64,000 nucleotides of DNA from Fasciolopsis buskii (lineage: Eukaryota > Platyhelminthes > Trematoda > Plagiorchiida > Fasciolidae). Where the stretch lies: NCBI GenBank assembly GCA_008360955.1, contig LUCM01008294.1:1-64000 (forward strand). Direction: 5' to 3'. Shown one piece after another: positions 23,521-34,952 of the stretch (positions within the stretch are counted from its first letter, which is position 1; each line of letters starts with the position of its first letter). The position numbers were made by a program, and so were the translations under genes. Under the pieces are notes generated by a model. That model did not search any database, had not been told where the DNA came from, and saw nothing but the letters and a program-made list of their open reading frames with translations.

Positions 23521-23870
23521 ATGTTGACCTATTCATTCGTTTGCTCATGTTTGACAAGCTATTTAGGTCAAACAACATGGCAACTGTCATACAGAATCAA
23601 GGAGCACAAGCCGGTCCGGCTGAGGACGGGAACGGGAAAATCCATGACTATCTCAATCGTAGCACAACTCGCACATACAGGACACCAGATGAATGACAAG
23701 GCCCTCAAAGTGATCAACAAAGTACCACGGAATTTGTTGAAAGCTGCCCGTTAGCTTCATTTGGCAACAACAGAATCAGCTGGCAATCAGGCTGTTAAGT
23801 TCCTCGCTATGTTCACAGAAACGCTTTACTAAATCCTTCCAGCTACCTCGGCGGAGATCAGAGAATGTCA
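23521..23870 (+). pseudogene. Penelope-like GIY-YIG endonuclease domain
   Basis: The frame opens with YSFVCSC, then SYLGQTTWQLSYRIKEHKP, HTGHQMNDKALKVINKVPRN and, after a stop and a frameshift, the LCSQKRF block. These are the standard parts: Y.F.C.C.SYIGRT..L..RI.EH, then the GHQ...F.V box. The usual glycine before SY is missing and TTR has become TTW; the tyrosines and RI.EH are kept. This nuclease nicks the target for integration in active elements. It is the best-kept segment of the element. Confidence 0.85.
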
Positions 23871-23900
23871 GTCAAACCCCCATGCTCTCGGCCGTGGCCT

Positions 23901-26900
23901 GTCACGGGTGACAGGGAACAACTCCCGTGTTCTGTCTTCAGTGAACTTTCCCCAACCACGAACAATCAAACACCTACCCATCCTACGTATTATTTTCATT
24001 CACCAATCGTAACTTAGCACTCTAAAATTGTTCATGAAATATGCGCCCCACTTTATGTATATCTGTAGCTGTATTAGTCAAAGGATGAGGTTACCGAAAA
24101 CGAGCTTTTTTGCTATCGTACTCACTTTCGTGATTAGTAGTTGGTGAATTCCGAATAGTTTACTTTTACGTGAAGTGTCGGTCGTGTGAAATCACCGTTG
24201 GATTACACCAGTTGAAATTCAATATCCCACAAGGTAGTCTACTCCGATAGATTGGGTATCGGCATCGGATACATTATTCTCAAACCACGACCCAACCAAC
24301 AGTCACACTGATCGTGTGATGCCATCTTCGTAATCGATCTACAACAGTCGTGCGGTTTCTGTTGTTATCGATTTTTTATGGCAAACTGCACCCGCGCAGA
24401 GACATTCCCAATCAGGAGCAGAAGAAACCACATGCTAGAATCAGTAGATTGACGAGCGTTTTCTGACTGTCCGGGGCGAACGTCCAAGAAAACGTATACG
24501 AAAGAAAATAAATACACGAGAACCAGATGAAACTGTCTGACGTAACTCACCCTTCTCCGGACTTCAGGTTACGGGATTGTAGAATTTATCTGCTATTAAT
24601 TACTAGTGTTGCTGGTATAAAAGTATTTAGGTTGTTTTTTCCTCAGTAGCAGAAATGGAATAATGAATTTGTAGATAAAAGTAGTCAAATCTGTGGATTA
24701 TAGTGATTGCAACAGCTTTATGGATTCGACATGAATTTCACTTCAAACTCGACAGATAGGGATATATCATCAAAACATTACGGCTGTGGGGTGATAGATT
24801 ATTGCTTTATCAGAACCGGAGCAGAATCACCAGTTGAATATGGTAAAGCATAATCCGAAAGTCACTGATCCATTGCTGTGAGTTGTACCTTTTGTCGTCT
24901 CATTTCGTAGGCGGTTTCTGACGTCACCACCCAAAACGAGACCGAGCTGTTACGTGGTTTGTAAAAAAATCACATGGATCGGGACCAGGGTCGAATGAAA
25001 ATAATTTAGTCCGGCATGAAGAACAGTGAGTGGGAGGATGACTTTATTCGGTTAGTTAATCAGGAGTGAAAAAAATGAGCTCTCTGATTCATTTTCAAAG
25101 CGCATTTGGTCACGTAGGCTTGAAACCGAGCAAACAAAACGAACCAATCTTACGGTGAGCTCAAAAAAATCGCTGAAACAAATGAAATCGCCAAATGCCC
25201 AAATATGCGTCCGTCAGTTTAATAAATACGACTTGGTTTCTCGTGAACAGAACAAATTTTTTTTAACCAATTGACTTATTCGCCCCAATGGAAGCAATGG
25301 TACCAATCTGGCACTAGATAGATAGGTGAATTGTTGCGGGCTAATGCACTTTTGAACAACGCCGGATATCACTTATAACGTAGTTCCCAATAAATCGGTA
25401 ACTCAGTTCTACGTCATCTGTCAGGTTGTGTTAGAAGTGTTCCGAGTAACTGGATGTTGAGAAATAGGAAAACCGAGAAAAAACCGGCGTCCTTTTGAAT
25501 TTGGGGACCTTTATACTACAAAAGTCAACGTAAACCCGCCGAATTCCCCGGTTTTGAGCTGTACTGATTAAATGCCAGGTAGGAGGTTAACCACGTTTGG
25601 TACCTAGTTGATATCTAACGAGTATCATGTCAATGTTCATTAGCACGTACACATACAACGCGAGCACTTCCCAGCCGACCGTAAACCTCATTCGTTGCAG
25701 TTCTGATGTCATTTATTGATGCTCAAAGTATCACTAGAACCTTGAACAACCAGTGATTATTGGAATATCTTCCACTTCGAGCTACTTAACTGGAGACACC
25801 AAGAATTCAAAGGTGAGTGAAAATCGAACGAGGATCTACTTATAAATCATTTGTTCATATATAAATTAGGTAGAGATGCCACTGGTAGGACAAAGTTGGG
25901 CCACTTGCAATAGAAGAATGTCCGTTGTTCTGCCTTGCTGGTCACTATGGTTCTCATTGATTGGCCTATGTTTGCATGTGGCAACGATGTTTTATCAAAA
26001 CCTTGTCACATGACTTACATTTAGACTAATCACAGCCTAAATTGATCGGGCGCGCTAGTGTTTTTACTTTGCCTGCTGCGAATTGCCACTTATTCGAATG
26101 CTTACGAGCCTGGCTATGACGCGGCCTACTCTTTGCTTCTAAAATAACAATAATAGCTGCAAATGACTGTGTTACACACGAACCAAATGGTGGCACGAAC
26201 TGACTTTTGGAATCCTGAAGAATCCGAGACTTGACCAAATATCGCATTTCTCATCTTCATCGCTAATTCCAAGATATGATTTCTTAATCAAATCGTTACC
26301 GGTGCAGCTGTAGGACAAATTGTTTGGAATTCAATGAGCGACATCACCATTCAGTTCCGGGTACGGCCCATCGTTGCTGATGACGGTTTTGCCTCATATG
26401 TGTGATAAGTTGATCAGCTACAAAACTATATATCTTTAATTGTTTACCGCATTTGCTCAGACTCATTCAGAAGATTACTGTCGGTTTCGAACAACGTGTT
26501 CATTATCAAGGCCAGTAGATTGACACTAGTAATTATGGCTAGAGTTCGTCGGTGAAACCAATAAAATTGCAAAGTTATGGTTGAACCATTGGACTTTTAT
26601 TCTTTTGGTTTGGTGATGGGTTTAAATTCTTGGTCTTTTCTCGTCTTGACGACTTGATGCTGCGTCACAATTTGGAAACCATTGTGCCATTTTTCGATCG
26701 CTTTTACTTTGCAAGGGACGGGCCAAAATGAACGTTGAAAATGATTGGATGGTACGGCGGAAAAAAGCTTTGTGTGCGATACCCGACTAAAAACCTTAGT
26801 ATACCCGGTAATTCTAATTTCTTTGTCCGAAGACCGAGTTAATTCGTTGTTCTTTGACATCTTCCAAGCTAGCCTTAATATTGTGATTGTGTATGAGTCC

Positions 26901-27576
26901 ATCTTCTAATTCTGTTGGGATCAGTGACTTGTAGACTGTCGTTCAGATAGCTAGTTGTCGAAACTTGACAAACCCTAGTTGATCTGCTCATCGTCTGGGT
27001 GGATCTTCGTTGATTTGTCTACTGAAAATCCTACGAGTAGTCCTGCTAGGACCGGAGCCCAAATGGACAGAAAAATTCCTTAACTGTGATATTTGGCAAT
27101 TCGGGAAGCACGGTACATCCCCGAAATGGATTTCAAATGAGCATTCGTTTTCGATCCAAAGTCAATAGGAATAAGTGGTTAGATAATTGTTTTTCGGGAA
27201 TCACATGGTGATTTGTGTTATTCCGTGGAAATTCTGTCCTTCCATCTGCATGCGAGAAACACTAATTGAAATACCACAGTTTTGGACCTCGTTAATCTCT
27301 GTAGCCTTGCCAAACGGACAAAAAACACGTGCGACGAACCACCGTGTGAATTTTAAGGCGACCAATCATTCATTTCGCGTTTTTGATGAATAAAACGAGA
27401 GTCTCTTTCGAACCCAAGAAGGGAGTGTATGAGTATGGAGTTGACTGGACAAGCTAGTATTTGGTGCGCCCGGAACGAGGGCAAGAAACTGTTATGCTTT
27501 TTTCTGTAGGCGATTACTATTAGGTGCAGCAAAAACTACGCTTGTTTGTTTTCAGGCGAAAGTCTTGATTATTATT
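23901..27576. other. Non-coding stretch, nothing identified
   Basis: It may start with the 3' UTR of the Penelope-like element. No further coding signal was seen. A 101-codon minus frame at 26597-26902 has no recognised motif. Confidence 0.3.
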
Positions 27577-27638
27577 ATTGTGAATGATATAATGTTAATA
27601 ACACAGCACTGTGTTGTTAACAATATATCATTCACAAT
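27577..27638. repeat. Hairpin-family element, minimal palindrome
   Basis: ATTGTGAATGATATAATG and its reverse complement CATTCACAAT-type arm meet almost back to back, giving about 30-bp arms around a very short loop (CACAG / CTGTG at the centre). The arms are the outer ends of the element at 32915-33109, with the interior missing. Confidence 0.7.
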
Positions 27639-30600
27639 AAAAACCGATACATGGCGCATCGACTTTTCGATACACTCCTTACGTTGTTTGGTTCTGATAT
27701 TTGCAAAGTTTTGATTAGTTCAAATAGGAAAACAATGGAAACGAATCGGAAAAAGGGTATCACCAACAAAAGAATAAATCTTTCTTGTTTAGTGTTAACA
27801 AAGGAGATAAAAAACAAAATACTCGGTTTCATGAACTCTTTTTTTTGTTGTATTAAACGAAATTCAAACAAAAATTCTGTGATATTGGATGCACCATACC
27901 CGGTTGACCAGTGAACGCTAGAAATGAAATACGTGACCACAAATGCGATGATATAAACAAATCTGGGATACATGATTCCGTAACTGCGGAGCAACGAGTT
28001 TCTTCGGCATGAGATGGTTTCGATTGAACTGTTCCGAACATTGTGAAAGCGGTACATTCTTTTTGTCCTGTGCATCGTCCGTCAGGACAGAATTTGTTAT
28101 CATGCAGAGATTTTGGCGGTCAGATAAGTGGAGCCAGATCGGAAGCGCGAAAGTTTGTACGCTTCCGGTTAGATAGGGATCACAAATAAGGAGCGCAATA
28201 GGTTGTCGTATTTCTACGGTGAGCGTAGTGTGTTCAACGAAGGTATTGATAAGTGGTCCGATTGCGGACATTTGGATTTTGTTCATGGACACGTAAGAGG
28301 CTTTTTAACGCGTTTGTTGCTTTGTGAAAAGCGTGAACAGACCGAGACAGAGTACGTTTTGCAAAAAGATTGGTGAAGGAGATTTTGTTAAACAGCGCTG
28401 AGATTGAAAGTCAACCACGTGAGCCCCTGTAACCGCAATATTCGAAAATAAAAACTTTGTAACAGTGAAATTGTTTTCTTTTTACTCCCCGAAACAACAA
28501 TGGAATTCAGGTCCGATTTTTGTGTAGCACATGAATCAGAACAATGTCTGGACGTGCGAGCACACGGCTGATGGGAACTGGCCAGGTGAATTCAAGTTCC
28601 GCCTACCAATACGTCAGATTTTCTACTAGAGTGAAGGTCCCTAGTAAAACCGAATAACACCGTATAAAACGCATGGTGCTTCTAGAAAAGTGTACTGAGA
28701 ATTCACAGGGAAAAAATTTCTGACACAAAGAAACTGATCGGTAAAACTAAGCTCCTCGGATTGAAGAATCGTAAATGGCGCTGAATCTTCATTCTTCATT
28801 CATTCTTACATTGCATTTTGCATGAAGTATTCAAACACTTGTGAGATGGAAGCAAGACAACCGGTGAAATTTATCACGGGAATTAATTGCGAAGATCAAT
28901 TGTGAAACGGACATTAAGGGAGTTGTCCAACAGATTCCTGATAGTACATTGATGATGATAAGTGTTAAGCAGACCATTTTATTCTGAATGTGAATAAACC
29001 TCTTTCGGTGTTGTTTATTTGGTGAATTGTGAATGTTGTATGTTGTATGTGTGAAGCTGGTAGACAGTTGGACACTAAGGTTGAGGGTTACTTTTCACTT
29101 TGAAATGTGGTGTGCTCTGAAAAAAACATCAGTGAAACAAATTTAGGACCTAATAAACAGTGTTCTTTTTTCTTAAAGCGAAAACCGGGAAACAGCCATT
29201 CCAGTGGCCGAGGTGTGTACGCTTCAAATGTACTTTAGTAAATTGCTAAAAACGCGAGTAAAATGGGACACTCAGAATGGTTGACGTCAAAGACAAAGGT
29301 GACACCAAATTGGAGGAGTTCTTGTTGACTTGATACTTCCTCCGCTCGTTCATGGGTCCCATATTGACCCCTTTTCCCAAACTTGGACGTGAATTTGCGG
29401 GTAGCCATACAAACACAAGTCCTAGGGTAAGAGAGTTACAGTGGTTTTACTTGGTGATGCAAGCAGTCTTGTCCCTCATTATATTGAGTATTAGTTGGGT
29501 GCATCTACAATAATCGACACCATAGACAAACTGATTATTGCAGACAACTGATCAAATCCACGAGCCGTGCAAGTGGAATTTCCAACCTTCCGTGAAAACT
29601 ATCGATGAAGTTCGACGGTCAATATTCTGGCGTGTAATATTCGGCATTATCGACAACAGCAGAGTCACGTGTGCTTTCCTCATCACAGGGAAAGGGGTGT
29701 CCGCAACTGCCAGTTATTTTGTAAGGCACAATGGTTGCATTCCGTCCGAAAAGGGTTGATCTCTGTGCAACAGTCCCAAAGGTGAAATCATTTAAGACCC
29801 TAAAATCGTTACCATACCAGCAGGACGTGGCCATTCTGGGATAATGACACTCTAGGGGAAGTTAATTACTGTAGTCCATTGACGATACATCTCAGCACAA
29901 CCTAGAAATTCCGAATGTTTGAGTTTGCCTTACTGAATTGGTAGTAGGTCACAAGTATTCCTGGTGGCAAAAAAAAGGGGTAAACAAGATTTTCTCTCGT
30001 TGGGATTAGGACCTGTACCGTGGGAACGGTATAGAACAGAGGAAATAAGGAAGAAATTTCCAAATCATTTGACATGTTGCAAGTTTGCTGATAGATTTCA
30101 AAAGACTGTTCCAACGGAGAACAAAATGATCACTTCCAATTGACCCAAATATTGGAATGTTGCCTTTTGTTTGAAAGCATTAGTTTTTACTTTCAGCATT
30201 GTTTTACACGAGGACCGAAAGACAAAATTTGCCCGGATGAACACCATAGGTTTTGCAGTTACGGTCACTAGTGGGCCCTATGATTTCGAGGAATTTTCAT
30301 CCTCCTTTTCGTACGTGAAGCACAGTATGGAGAATGAAAATTCATACTTTGGGACCTGGTGTCCTCTTTCTGAAGTCAGCCTCACCTAACCAAGGGAGAA
30401 CATGAAATGAATTACAGTGACGATAGTAAGAGAAATGTAAGGTCCCATGTGATGAAATGCACTTTACTTGAAGTCAGCAGTTTATAAGAATATTGGCGCA
30501 TATTGTCCGGGGAGGAGAGTGTTCATGGAATGTGGAGAATTCGCAATAAGCTCAGATATCATATGGAAAATGATATTCATTGCATGTGGTGCTCAGCTAA

Positions 30601-31261
30601 GCGGATCGAACACATGACCTAGGCCATTGTGAATTTGCGGAGGACAGGGAGTCACGATTGTGCCAGTCGGCGGGTGACATAGTGGATTCAACAAAAAACA
30701 GCGATGACGAGACTCCGATCAGAGAAGAGGTTGAAAAAAGTTGAAAATCAAGTTGGGAATAGAGACCATTGCAGAAATCCACTGGTAGCATATTTTTTAC
30801 GGGAGACTCAGATAGTCAAAGTGAATGTTTATGCAAGGTTGTTTATATTTTCAGTGAGTGTAAATATAGTTGTTTCAGATTCGTAGTTCCGAGGCCTTAG
30901 CGTATAGAGTGCAAACGTTTCATCACCAGCCAGCGCATTAACTTTCACCTCGGCAGTTGCTGAAACATTAAGGATCGAAACACATCTTAACATTCACAAG
31001 ACATCAGAAAGATTGGTTACCTAGCTGAGCTGGAGATGTGCACCAGGCAGCCGCTGATAAGGATGTGGTAACACCCAAAAATCTGATATGAACAGACGAG
31101 TCACAGTGCTAAATTTCACGATTGCTGATTAAACGATGAATATAGCCAGTGATACTGCTGAACTGCAAGAAACATTAGCCAATTTCGTTCCGAAATGAAA
31201 GCGGAGGCTTCTCTCACGATCAGAAATATGAAGACCTAGTAGGCTAATTTATTCCTGTGAC
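27639..31261. other. Mostly non-coding; dense minus-strand frames at 27.6-28.3 kb
   Basis: Three overlapping minus frames (27632-28075, 27853-28041, 27918-28292) reach up to 147 codons. One reads FCPDGRCTGQKEC followed by further cysteines. None matches a known family. An exon-like frame follows ACTTTCAG at 30200 and ends at TAC|GTGAAG. A polyadenylation-like AATAAA lies near 28992. Confidence 0.25.
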
Positions 31262-31438
31262 CGGCTGGGATCAATCGAGTAAGGTCGCAGCGTTTGGACG
31301 TGAGCGTCCTGTGTTCGAATTCTCGCACTGTCAGTCAACTTTCCACTTGACAGCCCTCTGTTGGCCGCTACCTACTTTCTAAAAGTGAGATACACTGTCG
31401 TTTCAATAATAAAGGAAGTTAGAGATAAACGAAGACTT
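31262..31438 (+). mobile_element. SINE-A copy 4
   Basis: Head GAGTAAGGTCGCAGCGTTTG, box B CTGTGTTCGAATTCTCGC, body GTCAACTTTCCACTTGACAG and CCTCTGTTGGCCGCTACC, tail AATAAAGGAAGTTAGAGATA. It is more diverged than copies 3 and 7. Confidence 0.85.
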
Positions 31439-32379
31439 AATAAGAGCTAATGATGCTAGCACAGAGTTTGCAAGTGTAAAGGCTTTAGAACGTATGACAT
31501 CTGCATTTTGAACAAAGTTAAATCTAACAGAAGAGGAGCAAGCTTTCCAAGCAAAAAAGCAATCTGGCGAGGAAAAGTTCAGACGGCAAAGTAAACAAGG
31601 TCAATCAGCATGGCAGTTTGAACCAAAAAGTCATGACGGCGACCGAACTGAAGAGGATGTATCATTTTAACTAATCTGAAGATTTTGCATATAAAACGAT
31701 GCGGAAAAGAAGCTAACTGACGTAATCGGCGGTCTTGGATAGAACGATCGGACATTGGATAGTAGGCTATGGGTTATGGTGTTCGATTGGCGGAATTAAT
31801 ACGTTAACTAGTGAGTCGTTTTCAGTAGAAATCGAACATTTTAATCGTTCTCACTACTCGGCTTTTGTTCTAACCTGCGACTAGACGTCCAAATAGTTTG
31901 TGAACATTTTGGCGGTCGCAACCGTGTTTCTTTCGATAATGCTGATGATGATGAAGATAATTGCAGACACATTTAATGCAAGACAGGCGGGGAAAATTCA
32001 ACTGATTACGTGAAATATTTTTGGTCCTCCGAGGACAATCCTTACAAATGAAGTGTGGCATCGATCGGGACGAGTCTTGTTTTATTTGTTTTTTTCGAAT
32101 TGTTCTTGATTTTACCATGAGAACAAAAACCTTCCCCTAACTTGGATGAGCAGAGAAATCGCAAACTGTTCAGACCAACTTGGAAAAATTCATAAACCGA
32201 GTAGAAACCAACAAGAACTTGAGCATCATTCGCACTAAATTTCTGTCTTATGCAAGCGACGATAAGAATTTCACTAAAATCAGTAAGCACTACTCATCTG
32301 AATTACTTGGTTGTCACATGGTTTGATGATATCGTAGTTTTGTTTGCTATCCAGGTAGGAAACACCGGCCAACTGACAA
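31439..32379. other. Non-coding stretch, nothing identified
   Basis: No supported gene was seen. Confidence 0.3.
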
Positions 32380-32505
32380 AGTCACTCGCATAAGGACGGC
32401 CTTTGGACATGAGAGTCGCGGGTTAGAATCCTTCTACTTCCCGTCAACTTCCCCACTTGCCACAAATTCATGATTCATTAATGAAGAAAGCAAAGCTGGC
32501 CATGT
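32380..32505 (+). mobile_element. SINE-A copy 5 with internal deletion
   Basis: Head and box B (GTCGCGGGTTAGAATCCTTC) and GTCAACTTCCCCACTTGCCA are present, but the block with TGTTGGCCGCGG and the ATGATGTGCATT part is missing before the tail ATTAATGAAGAAAG. An internal deletion, not truncation. Confidence 0.7.
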
Positions 32506-32914
32506 GATGCCTTCGGTTCAGGTCTCCAACAGAATTTATAACAGAAATTTCAGACTCATCGTTATGTTCCGATGTGCTGATTGCGAACCAAGTTCAATGG
32601 TTCTAACTGCAAACTGATAATGACCCTCAGAAAAATAAACCAATATGTTACTAGGAGAGACATTTTAGTTGCGCTCAAAGGCCCGGGATGCTATAAATGA
32701 TGGCTTGGGTCAAATCGAAAATTCAACGATATCTGGAAGATCAGTGAGTAGAGTCCCAACAAAGCAGTCTTCTGTTCCTCAAGCTTGTCGCTAAATTGAG
32801 CTGGTAATAGAACTAAGGAGCGAGTGGAAGAAAAATCGATCCAAGAAGGTTGACTTCAGGACCAAACGATGTAAGGAGTGTATCGAAAAATCGATGCGCC
32901 ATGCATTGGTTGTA

Positions 32915-33109
32915 ATTGTGAATGATATGATGTTAATGACACAGCGTTGTTGGTAGATGTTTTGCCTACCGCGGATAATCTTTCTCAAGGCAAGTGTTCT
33001 TTTTTGATTGTAAAACTTCCCTTGAGAAGGACTACCCACGATGGTCGAAACGTAGGCGCATTACATCTACCAACAACGCTGTGTTATTAACATCATATCA
33101 TTCACAATT
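32915..33109. mobile_element. Palindromic (inverted-arm) element with hammerhead-like motif
   Basis: The ends are 46-bp inverted repeats with a single mismatch: left arm 32915-32960, right arm 33064-33109. Inside the right half lies CCTTGAGAAGGACTACCCAC then GATGGTCGAAACG at 33018-33052, the motif also found at 9491-9523. The left half contains a decayed inverted version (CTCAAGG, GGATAATC, CCTACC read on +), so the whole element looks like two arms joined head to head over about 85 bp each. It has no ORF. It may be a MITE-like or Penelope-derived non-autonomous element. Confidence 0.7.
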
Positions 33110-34834
33110 AAAAGGTTGGCTTCAATTTAACCACTTCTCAGTACCTCAGGGCCAGGTTCTTGTTAGAATCAAAGGATTGGGTTGATAACCCTAATCGTTC
33201 TTCCGTTTGGCGACTGGATCTCCTAGCAGTGCCCTTCCACAGACCTCCATGAATTGTACGAAAACAATAATTCCCATATTGTATTGATCCTAGCGCAGGT
33301 TTATGAAGGCTGCGCTGCTCATTGCTTCGGATACCATGGACAGTGATAACTGGACTACTTCTCGTAGCTCCTCTGTTGGTTTAGATGTTCATTGCTTGTC
33401 GGTGAAACTTTTGAGTCAACGGGCCAAGTTGCAGTCCCTAACCAGAAATCCTTTCTGCAGTCTGAGACACCGCAAAGTACCGGCCGCTCAGAGGCTTTCT
33501 TTGAAGCACCCCATTCTTACCTGCAGTACAATCTCACACCATCCACAATAAAAAGAAATGCGAAGCAGTTGAACTGTGAAACTGTCCAGGGTACGCAAAT
33601 AAATACCTAGTAACTCCGTCTCTGGTGGGACTCAAGTCCTCGATCTCGCTCGACAAATGGAACTCACGCCTTGTCGAAAGTTGTCGAAGAGTTAGTAACT
33701 TTTTCACCACCAAAGTCTGTTGTTTAAAACATTATCCATATTTCAATTTTACCAACCTGCTAGTCCATCAATAACTATCTAAGAAATTCTATTCTACTCA
33801 CCTTGTCCAAACAAGGCGTTTCAACGACTTTCACTTGATGGAGTAGACTGAGAAGTTATTTTTGTCGGTACACATTGTCAACACGGGTTCTCCGGCTGTC
33901 CGTAAATATTCCTCAATGTCCCGGGTTAGATTCACAACCAGAGGCTAAATTTAAGTTGCTTCCCTTATGGTTATCGTCCTTATGACATAAATTTCAAAAT
34001 TCAATTCTTCTGCCTCTCGTCAGTTCAAACAACAGAACAGGGATTTGTGTGCCAAAACAGTATGTTGAATTTAAGGGAATTATCAAACGACAGTCAAAAT
34101 ATGGACTGAAAGATGATAACAGAAATGGTGAGATGGCCAACTGTGCAGGAAGACTCGTCCAAAAGTCTGTTGCGTCACTACAAACTTCGTAACAAAGCCT
34201 TAGACAGCCCTGATGTCGTGGTCAGCTGAAACGAAGAAAAACCTTCAAAGTGAAAGAGCGTGCGTGCGTGCGTTCGATGTTAAGATTTGTGTTCACTGTT
34301 TGACACTTGGCAACAATAGCAAGGTGCCAAAATTCTGTTCCATGAACCGAGAAGAAATGGCTCCAGGGGACAAGTAACTGAATGAGAAGGAAACTGGAGT
34401 TCCTCAAAGATTGTCAGTTAATAACTGCAGAATTTTCTTCCTTGAAGAATCTGGATTTGCATCAAAGATGGCTGTTCGCCATTCTAGATCACTCTAGCTC
34501 GGTACTTTGGTGGGATAGGCTGTTGCCATAACAACGAATCAATGAGCCATAACAGTGGAGTAATGAGCTGATCAAAACAATGTTGATCAAATTTATGCTT
34601 TGTGATTCATTACATCCAACATTGCAAACTAAACAAGGACACCATTTGCATAGTACTTAATGAATAAACCACTCAAAGCACGTAAATTTTGAATGAGAGT
34701 CCCAAAAGTGAATACATAGCTAATAATGTTCCCGTTAAAATTTCATGAAAGCGTTTCTTCCCTCTAATTCTGAAGTAGATTACGACTATGCCCACAGTGG
34801 TAAGGAAAATGTTTGATTGTGAATTTTATTTTTA
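33110..34834. other. Non-coding stretch with a possible minus exon
   Basis: On the minus strand TTTCACAG, then an open segment reading FNCFAFLFIVDGVRLYC, then AG|GTAAGA fit an exon at about 33517-33574. This is unsupported by any homologue. Confidence 0.2.
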
Positions 34835-34952
34835 TTTTTATTTAATTTTTTTACCTCCTTTGTTAATGAAATAACAATGTACATCAATTTTCAGGAAGGG
34901 GGCCGCGGCCAACAAAGGGCTGCCAAGTGGGGAAGTTGACCGTCGGTGGGGA
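34835..34952 (-). mobile_element. SINE-A copy 6, 5'-truncated
   Basis: Minus strand: GGTCAACTTCCCCACTTGGC, AGCCCTTTGTTGGCCGCGG, then a tail ending in AAAAATAAAATT-type sequence. The tRNA head beyond CCCCACCGAC is absent. Confidence 0.85.

Larger units (their letters stand above)
22735..23900 (+). mobile_element. Penelope-like element remnant (RT plus GIY-YIG endonuclease)
   Basis: A reverse transcriptase of the Penelope type is followed in the same orientation by a GIY-YIG endonuclease, the order found only in Penelope-like elements. Frameshifts and stops break it into at least five pieces, and the RT lacks its N-terminal half. The end of the coding part is set by SSLCSQKRFTKSFQLPRR at about 23810-23865, which matches the usual LC.QKRF...LQLPW ending. 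A possible stem-loop motif of the hammerhead-like type lies at the left border (22738-22773) but may only be part of the coding sequence. Confidence 0.85.

Noticed and set aside
24079..24105. GGATGAGGTTACCGAAAACG downstream of the Penelope-like element
   Set aside because: The first core base pairs are wrong and stem II could have only two pairs. Its position is attractive but the fold is not supported.
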